This document shows positions 11,901 through 23,504 of a stretch of DNA of 64,000 nucleotides, one piece after another. The notes under the pieces are model-generated. The model was not told the DNA's origin. It did no database searches and was given only the letters and a program-made list of their open reading frames with translations. Position numbers and translations under genes: made by a program. Position 1 is the stretch's first letter; every line of letters starts with the position of its first letter. The DNA comes from Golubevia sp. BC0850 (Eukaryota > Basidiomycota > Exobasidiomycetes > Golubeviales > Golubeviaceae): the NCBI GenBank assembly GCA_012976225.1, contig JAAVVG010000001.1, positions 1,240,001 to 1,304,000 of the forward strand, in the 5' to 3' direction.

Positions 11901-14793
11901 AGAGTTAACCTTTTGAACGTAAACCTCGATGAAGTTGACCAGCATGTTTTGATAAAGATAGAGGACTAAATCGTGAACGAAGTCGAAACGATCACAAACG
12001 ATGATCAAAGGTAATTGATCAGAGAGCTTGGCTTCCTTAAGGAAGTTTTTAACCTTCTCAGCGTTGTAATGGTTTGATTCTCTACAAATTCTTTCTACTT
12101 CACGAATTTGACCAGTACGAGTAGCAGCTTGAATGTACTTGAAGTGAACTTCAGAATCGGTAGAAAGATTGACGACGGATCCCAAGTAGTAGTAAAGACC
12201 TTCAAAAGATTTGAAACTTTCAAACATTTCGATCAGTTTGACTGGTCCTAGAAGATCAGAGTACTTTGTTGCGATTTGAACCACGACTTGAAGATTCTGA
12301 CGAATGTTGACCTTGAGCATTTCCTTCAAGCATTCCAAAGATTGTTCGACAGTCAATTGACCGAAGTAGTTGACTAGCCATTCAGCGTTTAGAAGATTGG
12401 TGTGAACGACGACTCTCTTGATATCTGAGGGATCTTCGTAATGTTCTAGAGCTCTTTGAAGAAGCCCTGCCTTCTCGCAAAGGTTTGCAACTCTTGGTCT
12501 ATCGTAATGGGTGAACATTTCGTTTCCTAGAATGGCATCAGCTACTTGAGGAGCGTTGACTAGATTCATCTCGAGCAATCTGGTTTGGAGATGAGCTTGT
12601 TCTGGTTTGTTCTCCTTGAGGGCGTCTAGTAAGAAGGATGTGGCTTGTTGAATCATGTTCTGAGACATGAAGATGTCGGTGACCCTTTCGATGTCGACTA
12701 GAGGAGCTCCTCCTTCATCTTGAACTAGAGAAGAAGCGAACTCAGCTCCTTGCTCTGGATTGATTCTGACAATGTGTTGAAGCAAAGCAGCGTAATCTGG
12801 AGTGTAACCGACCTTCTTGGCGTAAAGAACGATCTTGTTGAATTGACCAGTCTCTGCGAAGCAAGCTACGACCTTGTTAGGAACGTTGGCTCTTAGGTAG
12901 ACAGACAAGGCTAGATTCATGTCATGTTGTCTAACGATGTCTCCCAACTCTTCCGAACATTCAATCTTGTTCTCCTTCAACCATTTCTCTAGAAGGTGCT
13001 TCCTGTTTTGAACCAAGACTGGTTTAGCTAATTCCAAAGATTCGTACTTGTTGAGAGATCCCTTTTCGAGTAGAATTCCAAAGTACTGTAAGATTGGAGA
13101 TAGAGTTCCAGGTTGGTTTGGAACTTGTTTGAATTGTTCGATAGTTTGAGTAGTTCTTAAAATTCCTCTTGGAGAATTGGCAGCGATCTTTGCAGCCTCA
13201 CCATATTGAGCGGTGGAGAACAAAGAATGGAATTGTTGCATGTACAGATCATCAGCACCAGGTAAATCTCCTCTTGAAGCCAACTTGAAAGCTAAATCAC
13301 TGTTATTGAGAGTTCTCAAAATGTAAGGAATCACGGTATTCTCATCCACCGAAACCGATAAAACCTGACCTTTTCTATTAATCCCAATGATACCAGAAGA
13401 AGCTTCATGTTCAGCAGTTACAAAGATAGTTTCTCCAGAGATTCGATTCATATAAATACAAGCTCCAGATTCTAAATCGTAAAGATGAATGAAACCATAT
13501 TTCGTAACTAAATAAACGATTCCATATCTTTTAGAGACTTGCATTGCCACTGGGAAATCATTAGTAGCTTCTGGTGGAAAGAAAACATCAACTGCTTTTT
13601 TAGTAAAGGTTGGATTACCATTTTGATGGTCGATTTCAACAACATGAAGTTTTGCTCCAGTACCAGTTCTAACTGCAAAAGTAAACAACTTGAAAGGGTT
13701 TGGTGCTGAATCAGTTTTTAAATCTGCAAAAGCAGCAGCATGACCTTCTATAGGTTGAGAAACACCTCGGTCTTTAGAATACAATTGCATAGAACCTTTA
13801 ACTTTAAATGCATTTGGTTGACCTGAAGTGTTTCCTGAAATCCCAACTAAGACCATCCATTTCTCATCTGGTGAAACTCTGTAGTTGATAATTTGAGATC
13901 CAGCTAATGAAGCATGTCTGTCGAAAACCTTTGCTGGAGAGGCTTCTCCTTCCATTGACCAATGATAGACTGCAGTTTCTGTAACGATTCCTAAAGAAGT
14001 GTTGGAGATCCATTTCCAGAAAGTTACATCTTCATGCATTAAATGAGATTTGACTTTGGCTTTGGCTTCAATGTTAAAGATTTGAAGTTGACGCGCTGAT
14101 TTCAACGCAATGATCTTTTGATGAGGGTTCATGATGGCTGAATCGGCTGTGATGGGTCGTCTCATTCTGGGAGAGGAGATAGCATGGAGGGGCAGTGCCA
14201 GATAGGCAGAAGGAGGAGAGGAAAGAGTCAGGTCGAGCTGCAACGGTAGCTGGAGAGGTGAGTGGAAGACGACCATCCTGGTGATCTTTTGCTGTTCGCG
14301 CTCGATAGAAGCTGGACTTGGAGTGCATCTTCAAAAGAGGAGTAATGGGGAGGAGCAGGAAGAAAGTGGGTACTCGCTGGCTGCTACTCCTCGCTCCCCT
14401 ACAGCTCTCGAGGCCAAGAGCCAACTAGAAGTTGCTTTGGATAGCTCTGATTACCCTATGCATTTCTCAGTCCCACTCCGACCATAGAGGGACTAGGAGC
14501 CATAAGGTATCGCTACACTTGTACCTTCGTTCGCTCGTCCTGTCCTCACCCTACCCTTGCTCTATCATGGCTACTTGTTCCCCTCTGATCTCTCTCTCTG
14601 TCTCTCTTACTCACACATTGTTAGCATCATTAAGATCCACGATTGCCACTGAATTCTGACCACCAGTAGATTCCCTTACACAAACGAAGTTGTCAGATTC
14701 CAAAGTAACATTGGCGAAGGAGATTGAATCTGGTTGAATCCCAAGAGAGGTGAGCTGAACATGCTCAGAGAAGTTGATTGGCTTTTCGGCCAT
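8937..14793 (-). CDS. CHC1: Clathrin heavy chain
   Basis: Five exons on the minus strand: 14793-14615, 14166-10754, 10624-9296, 9181-9118 and 9027-8937, phases consistent, giving 1691 aa, the normal family length. The N-terminus ([19 protein letters not shown]) and the beta-propeller segments ([12 protein letters not shown]) match clathrin terminal domains. The long body carries the repeating helical clathrin units ([57 protein letters not shown]). The C-terminus is rich in Gly, Pro and Met ([11 protein letters not shown]), as in fungal clathrins. The protein forms triskelia that coat vesicles at the Golgi and plasma membrane. Exon 2 ends in a junction giving FLGMTNVADIL, which matches the family and decided between two possible donors. 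Intron 1 is long (448 nt). The gene shares a 399-nt divergent promoter with RPT4. Confidence 0.97.
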
Positions 14794-15192
14794 CTTGAGG
14801 GAGGATTGGGAGCTTGGACTTGAAAGAGTAAAGGTTGTACTGAAGAGAGGAGAGGAGAGGAGAGGAGACAGAGAGTTAGCAGGTGGTACTTGAGAAGGAG
14901 CCACAATCTGGGAGCTGGCTGCCCACCTTTCAGGCTGAAATGGATGGGATTGGATGAGAACGAGATAGAGTTTGAGTCTGAAGTGAAGGTGATAATCTAA
15001 TCCAAGAACGTTTAAAGATAGTGAGGATTAGGATTCAGGATGGATGATGATGGCGATTAGAAGATTCGCTCTGAGATTCGTGGCCTCTCCCAGTTGACCC
15101 TCCCTCTCCACCAAGACCCAACCACTTGGATTCGATTTGATTCTTCTTCAGCTCTACTTTCACCAAATTTCAAATCAGAGAATAAGCTCGAT
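14794..15192. promoter_or_regulatory. Divergent promoter between clathrin heavy chain and RPT4
   Basis: These 399 nt separate the start codons of two oppositely transcribed housekeeping genes. The clathrin frame remains open upstream of 14793, but conservation favours the MAEKPINF start. I see no clear TATA box. Confidence 0.5.
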
Positions 15193-17514
15193 ATGTCAGC
15201 AGCGGTAGCTTCATCCTCAACGAATCCAGATGTGACGATGCAGGTAGATGGAGAAGGAGGTCAAGTAGACGAGAGAAAGCAACAAGCTCTAACCAATTAC
15301 AGGAAAGCCTTGAAGAATCACCAAAATCTATCAGATGGTTTAAAAACTCGTGAGTGACAGAATCAGAATAGAATTTCTCTGATCTACGTCATCTGTATTG
15401 GAGTGATGAGATAGCCAGCTGAACTGACAACCACCCTCCCTCTCCCTTCTCGACTCAAACAGTCAGGTTCGGTCTAAGAGATTTGGAAAAGGATTTCGAT
15501 AAGACGGAAGATGATATTAAAGCTTTACAGTCGGTTGGCCAAATCATTGGAGAGGTTTTGAAACAATTGGATGATGAGAGATGTGAGTGATCGAAGGTGA
15601 CGTAGATTCAGATCAGGGAGTAGAAGATGATGGAGGTTGATAGACAAGGGTGTTCATGACTGGGTTCAATGATAGGAGTAAGATCTTTCCAAGTCTTCTT
15701 ACTAATGTTGGAGAGCTGGCAGAGCTTGCACTGAGGAATAGAGAGTTTCTATCAAGATCCCAAAGACTTTGAGGGAGCTCCGGTTCTTCTAGTTCAAAGT
15801 GCAAAAGGGCTCTAGCTCTTTGCCGATACCTTCCAAATAGCGTCCAATAATTATATCTATGTAGAATCGTCTAGAGGGCGAAAAAGAAGAAGAGGAAAGC
15901 AGAGAAGGGAGAGGGAATCTGAATTCAAAAGGATCCCCCTTCCAATGGGTTCCAACCTAATTGGTTGTCAAACCTTTCTCTGATATCCCAGAAGTTCAGT
16001 CAAAAGATTGTCTGAGGCTCCTTCATATGGAGATCGAAACGTTTCCCTCCACTCCCACCCCTTCGCCTTCCTCTCTCGCTCTTACTGAACCCCCCCCCCC
16101 CTCTCCCCTCTGTTTCCCTCTACTCTCCCAGTCATCGTCAAAGCATCTTCAGGTCCACGTTACGTAGTAGGATGTAGATCTTCAGTCCCCAAACACAAAT
16201 TGAAACAAGGAGTCAGAGTTTCTTTAGACATGACCACTTTGACCATCATGAGGGTTTTACCAAGAGAAGTCGATCCAATGGTTTATAACATGTCAATGGA
16301 AGATCCTGCTGGTGCTACTTTTGCTGGAATTGGTGGATTGGGAGATCAGATTAGGGAATTGAGGGAAGTGAGTATTGCTGAAGATGCTCATCTCGTTGGA
16401 GAAAGTTTTTTTTTTCTCTTTCTGGGGAAGTGGGAATTTGAGTTCCAGTTCCCAGAAAGTCCTCGAGAATAAGATCTTCCTGACTAACATTAATTAATGA
16501 TTCTTTTCTCCCTTCTCATTGTCCTTTTTCAGGTAATCGAACTCCCACTTTTGAATCCAGAACTTTTCATGCGTGTAGGAATCAAACCTCCCAAAGGAGT
16601 TTTACTCTATGGACCACCCGGAACTGGGAAAACTTTGTTGGCAAGAGCTGTGGCTGCTACTTTGGAAACCAATTTTTTGAAAGTCGTCTCTAGTGCTATC
16701 GTTGATAAATATATTGGGGAATCTGCTAGATTGGTTAGAGAAATGTTTGCTTATGCTAAGGAACATGAACCTTGTATTATTTTTATGGATGAAATTGTAA
16801 GTTGGAGGGAGAAGTGGAAGGTGGAAGTGGGATGGTCAAGGGGAAGGGGAAAGGAAGTTTGGTCTTTAAGTTTTCCTAACGTCTTTTTGATTTGCCCCCC
16901 TCCCTTCCCCTCTCTTCTTCCTAGGACGCCATCGGAGGTCGACGATTCTCAGAAGGTACTTCAGCAGATCGAGAAATCCAAAGAACTTTAATGGAACTCT
17001 TAAATCAAATGGATGGTTTCGATTATTTAGGAAAGACTAAGATTATTATGGCAACCAATCGACCAGACACTTTAGATCCAGCTTTAATGAGACCTGGTAG
17101 AATTGATAGGAAAATCGAAATCCCTTTACCAAATGAACAATCTAGATTGGAGATTTTGAAAATTCACGTCAAACCTATTGCAAAGAAAGATGAGGTGGAT
17201 TATGAAGCTGTCGTCAAATTGAGTGATGGATTTAATGGCGCTGATTTAAGAAATGTGGCTACTGAAGCTGGAATGTTTGCTTTGAGAGATGATAGAGATT
17301 ATTGTGTTCAAGGTGAGTGACACCCCTTCTGAGGATTGGGGTTGAGAAAAAGTTGGAGGTTTCGAGTCAGTGGATTTCTCACGCCTTTCTCTTGTTGCCT
17401 TTCTAACACTCTACTTCTTTCTTTCAATCTTCGTCAGAGGACTTCATGAAAGCTGCTCGTAAGCTTCAAGAGGCTAAGAAGCACGAATCAAAGATCGATT
17501 ACTCGGCAGTCTAG
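15193..17514 (+). CDS. RPT4: 26S proteasome regulatory ATPase subunit Rpt4 (S10b/PSMC6)
   Basis: Six exons with consistent phases: 15193-15349, 15463-15582, 16132-16367, 16533-16796, 16925-17312 and 17438-17514, giving 413 aa. Order of features: N-terminal coiled coil ([19 protein letters not shown]), OB-fold ([15 protein letters not shown]), then the AAA+ domain with Walker A GPPGTGKT, Walker B IIFMDEIDAIGGRR, sensor [13 protein letters not shown] and arginine fingers [20 protein letters not shown] and the C-terminal EDFMKAARK close the small AAA subdomain. The motif [17 protein letters not shown] and the overall match are specific to Rpt4 among the six Rpt paralogues. Rpt4 helps unfold ubiquitinated substrates at the proteasome base. 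Intron 2 (15583-16131) is 549 nt, several times the local norm, and holds a 13-C run. Confidence 0.97.
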
Positions 17515-18316
17515 AGAATCAAATGAGAGAACAAAACAGAAAGGGTAGGACGACCGAAGGGAATGGAGAAAGGTTTGGCTTTTTTTTGTGGTCGATTTGT
17601 ACTAGTTCAACAGTAGATAATGTATGAAACTTGTTCGCTCACCTCGACGATCCTTTGGGAACGAATAGTAGGATAGTGAAGAACTCCTGACTTCGCATCA
17701 CAAGACAAGCTGCAGGAACTGAATTAAAATCTATGAAAGAGCAAGAGAAATCTCCCGAACGGAACAAGAGCGAAAGCGTGAAAAGTTGAACCTCTATTTC
17801 TGTAAACCAACGGCAATGAGGCAGGCCGTGAGATAGAGAATCTCATCTTGGCACACGTAACCCCTTCCTCCCATCCGAAGATCCTGAAATAATAATGACT
17901 TTTAATTTAGGAGATTGACGGCCTGGCTTGTGAGTCGCGGAAGATGGAAGAGAAGGCCTCTGGGAATTGAATCTCAGCTTGTCTCCTGCCGCCGTTCTTC
18001 ATCGCCACACTCTGAAGTTACCGTTAGAGCTCGAACTCTCACCTAGCCTACCAAACAGGCCCAGAAAGAACTCCAACGGAGCCAAGGGCGGCACATCGCT
18101 GTCTGGGAAGATAGGACAAACAAGCCCAGGATAGCGCAGCTCACACGTGAAGGAGAAAACAGTGGGGGGTCACCTCTTCAAACCTTGTAGGATTACGGCT
18201 TCAACGAAGCCTCTCCAAGAGTACAAAAGCTTGCGATTCTGTTAGGATTTTCCCTCTTGACCTTCCTTTCTACCCAACCTCTCTCGTTCCTCAAGTTTTA
18301 CCCTCTTCCCTGAATC
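17515..18316. other. Intergenic region upstream of the multicopper oxidase gene
   Basis: About 800 nt with no supported ORF. The last 120 nt are pyrimidine-rich and should include the oxidase promoter and leader. I see no convincing TATA box or metal-response element. Confidence 0.45.
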
Positions 18317-20923
18317 ATGAAAGCTTCTGTCGCCACTCTCGTTTTCGCTTTCTTTCTCTCCAGCTTCGCCGCTGGGGATATGGTTAAGCCTAGAACAGTT
18401 TCTTATGAACCTCTAGTGACCGTAGAAGCAACTACTGCGTAAGTTGGACAAGCTGTCAAGTTGACCCTCTCGCCTCTGACTTCCTATTTAATTCATCTCA
18501 TCTCTATCGCAGTCCTACCTCCAGCAACACAGCCACAGCCGCCACTGCTTCAACTACTGTTACCAGTTCCGTGACTGCAACTCCCGCCTACACTTTAGAC
18601 CCCTCTTTCGTTATCACGGACACGGCTTCTACTCGAACTTACGATTGGACCATAGCCAAAAAGATGGCCGCTCCAGATGGATTTGAGAAGACCGTCATCG
18701 CTATAAACGATCGACTTCCAGGTCCTATCATCGAAGCAAATGAAGGTGAGTATGCCTGTCATCGATGCTTTTAGTGGGGTCGAAATGGTTGAGCTAAAAT
18801 GAGTTCGCCTCGCCCTTCTCTGACGCACCTTTTCTCCCTTTGCAATTATCTAATCTGGTTCTCAGGTGACACCATCATCGTCAACGTTCAAAACGACTTA
18901 GACGAAACCACCACCATTCATTGGCACGGAATGAAGATGATTGGGACCCCTTGGATGGATGGAGTCCCTGGTGAGCCAAAAGAGTCTCGAAGCTTTCCTG
19001 GATTCATCTTCTCACTCTTATTCCATCCCTTGCTTTCTCTCTTCGTCGACAGGATTCTCTCAGTGTCCAATTCCAGCAGGTGGTTCTTTCACTTACGAAT
19101 TCACCGTCAGTGAACAATACGGAACCTACTGGTATCACTCTCATTCAGCAACACAATATACGGACGGACTGCTTGGAGCTCTCATCGTTCATTCTCCAGA
19201 AGAGCCCATCGCCAAAGGAATTGATTACGACGAAGACCTTGTTGTCTTCATGCAAGATTGGTACCAGTGAGCTGAACCGTTTCATTACTTCTCTTACAGT
19301 CCAGTTCGTTGTTCTGACCTTTGTCTTTCTTGAAACAGTGACACCGCTAGCAACATCACCACTCAGATGCTTTCTGCAGCTGGTTACAAAGGATCGACTG
19401 CAGCTCCAAGCCCTCAATCTGGTCTGATCAACGGCCAAGGAGTCTTCGAGTGAGTCTTTGGTGATACTACGACAGATTTTGCGGTTCTTGGGCTCACTGC
19501 TTTTCCTTCCCTCTCCTCCTTTTCTCAGTTGCGAGGCTGCTGGACTTTCTTCCGACTCTTGTGTTACTCCAGACCCTGTTTCTATAGATCTAGCCCCTGA
19601 TACTACTTATCGTCTCAGGCTCATAAACGGAGGAAGTCATGCTCAATTCTTATTCAGCGTTGATGATCATCAACTGAACGTCACGGAAACAGATGGAACG
19701 ACCGTCGTTGGCTCTCTTGTCCATCGAGTTCCAATTCATAACGGAGAGAGATACTCTGCACTACTAACTACCGATACGACTTCAACTTCTTTCTGGGCTA
19801 GAGCGGAAATCAATACCAACTGCTTTGCCAAGGTCGATGCGAATCTCAATACAACGGTGTTCATGGCTCTCCACACAGAGTGAGTCTTTTCTTCCTCCCA
19901 TACTTTTCGTTTATTTTGCTTCTGATTGCCCATCGCCCGATTGGCTGACCACCCTCGATCTTCTTGCATCCTCGTCTTCAGCTCTTCCACTTCTGATCCC
20001 ACCACTACAGATTGGACCGATGCTATCGGAACCACCTGCAAGGACTTCGATGATTCTCTGATCGAACCATTTATCGTCAAAGGAGCCTCGACTGGTCTCA
20101 CTTCATCAGACGTGTTTGGTTTCAGTAGCGAAGTCGGAACTCTAACTTACGATGGAGAGTCCTTCGGAAGATTCTATGTCAAGAATCAAACTGGAGAGCT
20201 AGAAACCTACGTCAACTACATCTACCAACCTTTCCTCCAGGCAGTCCACGATTCTGGTCAAGTCAATGCTGATTCAGTAGCTTACATCGAGATTCCAGAT
20301 TCAGTCACGGTCGCCGACATCATCATCAATAATCTGGATCAGAATTTGGATCACCCGTACCATCTACATTCTTTCGAATTCCAGATCGTCGGTAGAGGTG
20401 AAGGAACTCTAGACGCAAATGGTTGGGCCGATATCTCCTTCAATACTACCAACCCCCCAAGAAGAGACACCACCGTGGTTCCAGGAGGTACTTGGGCTGT
20501 CTTGCGAATCGAGAGCACTAACGGGGGCCCCGGTGCTTGGCCTCTTCACTGTCATGTGAGTCCTATCAAATGGAAGAGTGGAGATCGAACTTGATTTCAT
20601 CAAGGCGAACGAATCAGGAACGACGCTGACGTGCCACTCTCCTCAATCCCCTCATCCCTTCTGTTCAGATTGCCTGGCGTGAGTTGAGTAGCTAGCCGAT
20701 TCATTCTTTTACAAGTCCTTCTGAAAAGAATATTCTGATGCCAAATCACTACTCTTTTCTCACTTCCATTTGATATCCAGACTTGGCTGAAGGGTTCATG
20801 GGGGCTGTCATTTTTCATCCTGACGCAATCCAAGCCTTCACCATTCCAGACGCGAACACCAATCTCTGTACCCAAGGTCTCGCAGTTGCTGGTAATAGTC
20901 TCAACTCCACTGAAGCTGGTTAA
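18317..20923 (+). CDS. Secreted multicopper oxidase, laccase-like
   Basis: Nine exons with consistent phases: 18317-18438, 18513-18745, 18866-18970, 19053-19266, 19339-19449, 19529-19879, 19982-20555, 20669-20678 (10 nt) and 20781-20923, giving 620 aa. A signal peptide ([20 protein letters not shown]) is followed by a Ser/Thr/Ala-rich linker and three cupredoxin domains. All four copper motifs are visible: HWHG near 137, WYHSH near 180, HPYHLH near 503 and HCHIAWH near 568. Residue ten after the type-1 copper Cys is Phe, the axial position that tends to be Leu or Phe in higher-potential laccases. Many N-glycosylation sites (NIT, NVT, NTT, NQT) fit secretion. There is no C-terminal membrane segment, which argues against a Fet3-type ferroxidase. 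Natural substrate (phenols, melanin precursors or metals) is not determinable. Confidence 0.93.
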
Positions 20924-21350
20924 CTTTCTTTTTGGCCCGATCTAAATCTTCTACTTAAAGTTCAAGTTTCGAGGGCCGCGGGACAGCTCTCGTTGCATTC
21001 TTTCATTTGCTTGTTTTCCATTCTCTCATTTCTTCGACTTTTTGGTCATTCTGAACTCTATCTTTTCTTTCTCACAATCGAATCGTTTCTGCTTGACAAC
21101 TTGAGATAAAATTTTGTGAGAAGACTTGAGACTCCAGACTCGGGGAAGGAAGGTGAAACTGTTTGCCAGTCTATTATTACAGAGACTTAATACAAATGGT
21201 TCTTGGTTAATTATAGAGAATTGTAAAGTGAGTGTGGAAAGGTCGTCGACCCTTGAGAAAGAGAGTATACAAAGTAATATAGACCCAATTGAACAATTGT
21301 TCTTTGTGCGTTGAAGTGATATTTACAATCTTGGAAACTGGAGTCAATCT
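20924..21350. other. Convergent intergenic region between the oxidase and the CHRD gene
   Basis: This should contain both 3' UTRs. It is AT-rich towards 21110-21340. The short ORF in it has no family resemblance, and no hairpin or repeat stands out. Confidence 0.45.
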
Positions 21351-22680
21351 TTACTTGGCTCTGTATAGATTGCCTCTCACGGCACCGGCGGCGAAATCGA
21401 AGGTATGAGTATCAGCGAAGAAACCTGCTGGGTTGTCTTCGAGAGCCTTGAGGGAGAATCCAGAGGCGGAGCCTGTATCAATCCCCGTGTCTACGTTGTT
21501 CAAACCAGTAGTGAAAGGTCCTGTAGAGTGAAAGGATTAGAAGAAAGAGTCAGAATCGGAAATCAACAAGAGATCGGTGGGTGAAGTAGACTAACCTTGA
21601 ACACAAGCTTCAGAAGTTCTCTTCTTGCTTCCGATGAGCTTTCCGATCTTGGATTGAGTTGGGTTCTTGAATGCGAGTCTTGGTGGACCAGCGCTTCCGA
21701 AGTTTCCCTGGTGAACACTGAGAAAAGGAGGAAAAGAAGAAGAAAAGGTAAAGAAGGCAGTCCAGGCGTGTCGATTGCGATGCACGGTCGACACTCACTG
21801 AGTGGCGGTCTTGGCTGGTGAGAAGTATTCACCATCAACTCCAATGGTGACAATCTTGTAACAGAGAATGTCTCTCTCTGAGTTGATCCTGAGTTCGAAA
21901 GTACCTCTTCCTTTTGGCTTACCAGCTGGTTTCGATCCGTCGTTTGCGACAATTTGATCAGGGGTTGCCTCAGTCTTGAGAATCGAAGTAAAATGCTTGG
22001 GTGCTTTGACTTCTCTCTCAGACTCGACTAATTGAGCTCTAACAGTACCAGCGGTAAAGTTGACCGTGTGAGTGTCTCCAAAGAAGGAAGCAGGATCAGC
22101 TTCGATTTGAGCGAGGGTGAATCCTTTCCCAGTGTCGGTTCCGTTGACCTCGATACCAGTCTCGAAAGGCCCCTTGAGACATCCAGCAGATTTACGAATC
22201 TCCTTTCCGTTACGGTCCTTCTTACTTTCTGGGTTGGGGAAGGCGATTCTTGGAGGTCCAGCGGCCCCTTTGGCAGCTTGGTGGATGTGGGTAGCGGTAT
22301 CTGAAGAGAAGGATAGAGAAGAGCAGGGGGACGTCGGCGAGACGGCTATCTTGAACAGAAACAAAGAGACACTCACTCGCTGGGGAAGAGTAGTCTCCCG
22401 TAACTCCTTCGAGTTCAAGGTCATAGCAGATCTTGTCCTCCTTGGAGTTGATCCAGTAGTTAAACCTTCCGATGGCACCCTCCTGTCCAGGCGCGGCTAC
22501 ATTTCCAGCAGCGATGACTTGACCCGGTTCAGCCCTGACGAAGTAAGCGGAGGTAAACTTCTTGGGAGCCGAAACTTGTCTCTTGACGTCGAGTAAGTTG
22601 GAGAGAGGTTTGGGAGTAGCGAAGACTTGGGTCAAACCGAAGGAGAGAGCGATGAGAGAAGCAGTGATGGGAATTTGCAT
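21351..22680 (-). CDS. Secreted protein with two tandem CHRD domains
   Basis: Four exons on the minus strand with consistent phases: 22680-22377, 22300-21799, 21717-21596 and 21520-21351, giving 365 aa. A signal peptide (MQIPITASLIALSFGLTQVF) precedes two homologous units. Both contain APK(K/H)FTS near the start, then a Cys-Tyr strand (ICYDLELEGVTGDY / LCYKIVTIGVDGEYFSP), TATH(I/V)HQ with (A/S)AGPPR(I/L)AF, a Cys-containing GPF.TG segment, and FFGDTHTVNF / FFADTHTFDF at the end. This is the CHRD fold seen in chordin and in many bacterial and fungal secreted proteins. Intron positions repeat in the two halves, right before the TATH.H motif, which supports an internal duplication. The paired His residues may bind metal, but the function of fungal CHRD proteins is unknown to me. 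Confidence 0.82.
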
Positions 22681-23504
22681 GGCGAGTGAAGATTGAAAGG
22701 GGGTGAAGTTTACTAGAAGATTGAAACAGATGGGGAGCTATTGAGAAGGAGATTCTTTGAGCCCCCTTTTTATAGGGTTTGGAAATCCTGGCGCCTCTCT
22801 TGTAATAATATAAGGAAGAGAACTTCCATCAATCAATCTAAATCGATAGCCAAGGAGAGCTGTCGACATCGTATGATGCTCCTTAATCTAATAAACTTGT
22901 TCAAATGCCTTGGAGAGATCTTCATCGCATTTGGGATCGACAAGTGTGTCCCACCCCTTTTGCTAAGAAGGCGTGTGGGCAGACGGTCCTCCGCTTGAAT
23001 CCTCCTTTTCTCGGATACTCATCCGAGCGACTTGACTCAAGATATCCAGAGAGCAAGAAGAGGGTGAGATCTGACACGCTGACACGACAGTCAAGGCGCT
23101 CGTTGACGCGTTGACGCCTTATCATCAACCCTCTCTTCTCAAGCCTCAAATGAAAGGAGACGTACCAAAAGCCTCGTTCTCGAAAAGAATGTCTAGCTTT
23201 GAGCAATCCCGGCATCCACTACTCAGCAGAAGCAGTCCTAAACATGTATCGACTGGTCACACGTTGCGCGGTACAAGACTTTATTGCAAGTACATAGCCC
23301 CATGAATTGGTCACTCCATCTAGGCATGGAGGTATAGTGGCCGAAAAAAAGACGACTCTATTCTAAAACTAGAGTAGAAAATCAGATCCCTTTTATCGTT
23401 CGAGATGGGGCGTGCGAGGCCAGCTACTGACTACCCTTGGGATTTCTTCTCGAGTCGCAGCTTCGCAGCCCTTGAATTTGATCGACTCCACTTTGAAGTC
23501 AAGA
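22681..23504. other. Divergent promoter region between the CHRD gene and ELP1
   Basis: About 820 nt without a supported gene. It includes a TATA-type element for the CHRD gene near 22770. A short stretch near 23075-23115 is dense in GACAC and TTGACGC words. The ELP1 frame stays open upstream to 23412, but MRNL at 23505 is the conserved Elp1 start. Confidence 0.45.
22766..22776 (-). promoter_or_regulatory. Candidate TATA box of the CHRD gene
   Basis: On the minus strand the sequence reads CCTATAAAAAG, about 90 nt upstream of the ATG at 22680. A good TATA element at this distance fits a strongly expressed secreted-protein gene. Confidence 0.55.

Noticed and set aside
23060-23120. Dense TTGACGC/GACAC words suggesting a CRISPR-like or regulatory array
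   Set aside because: Copies are few, irregularly spaced and imperfect, and the context is a eukaryotic promoter; at most they are ordinary promoter motifs.
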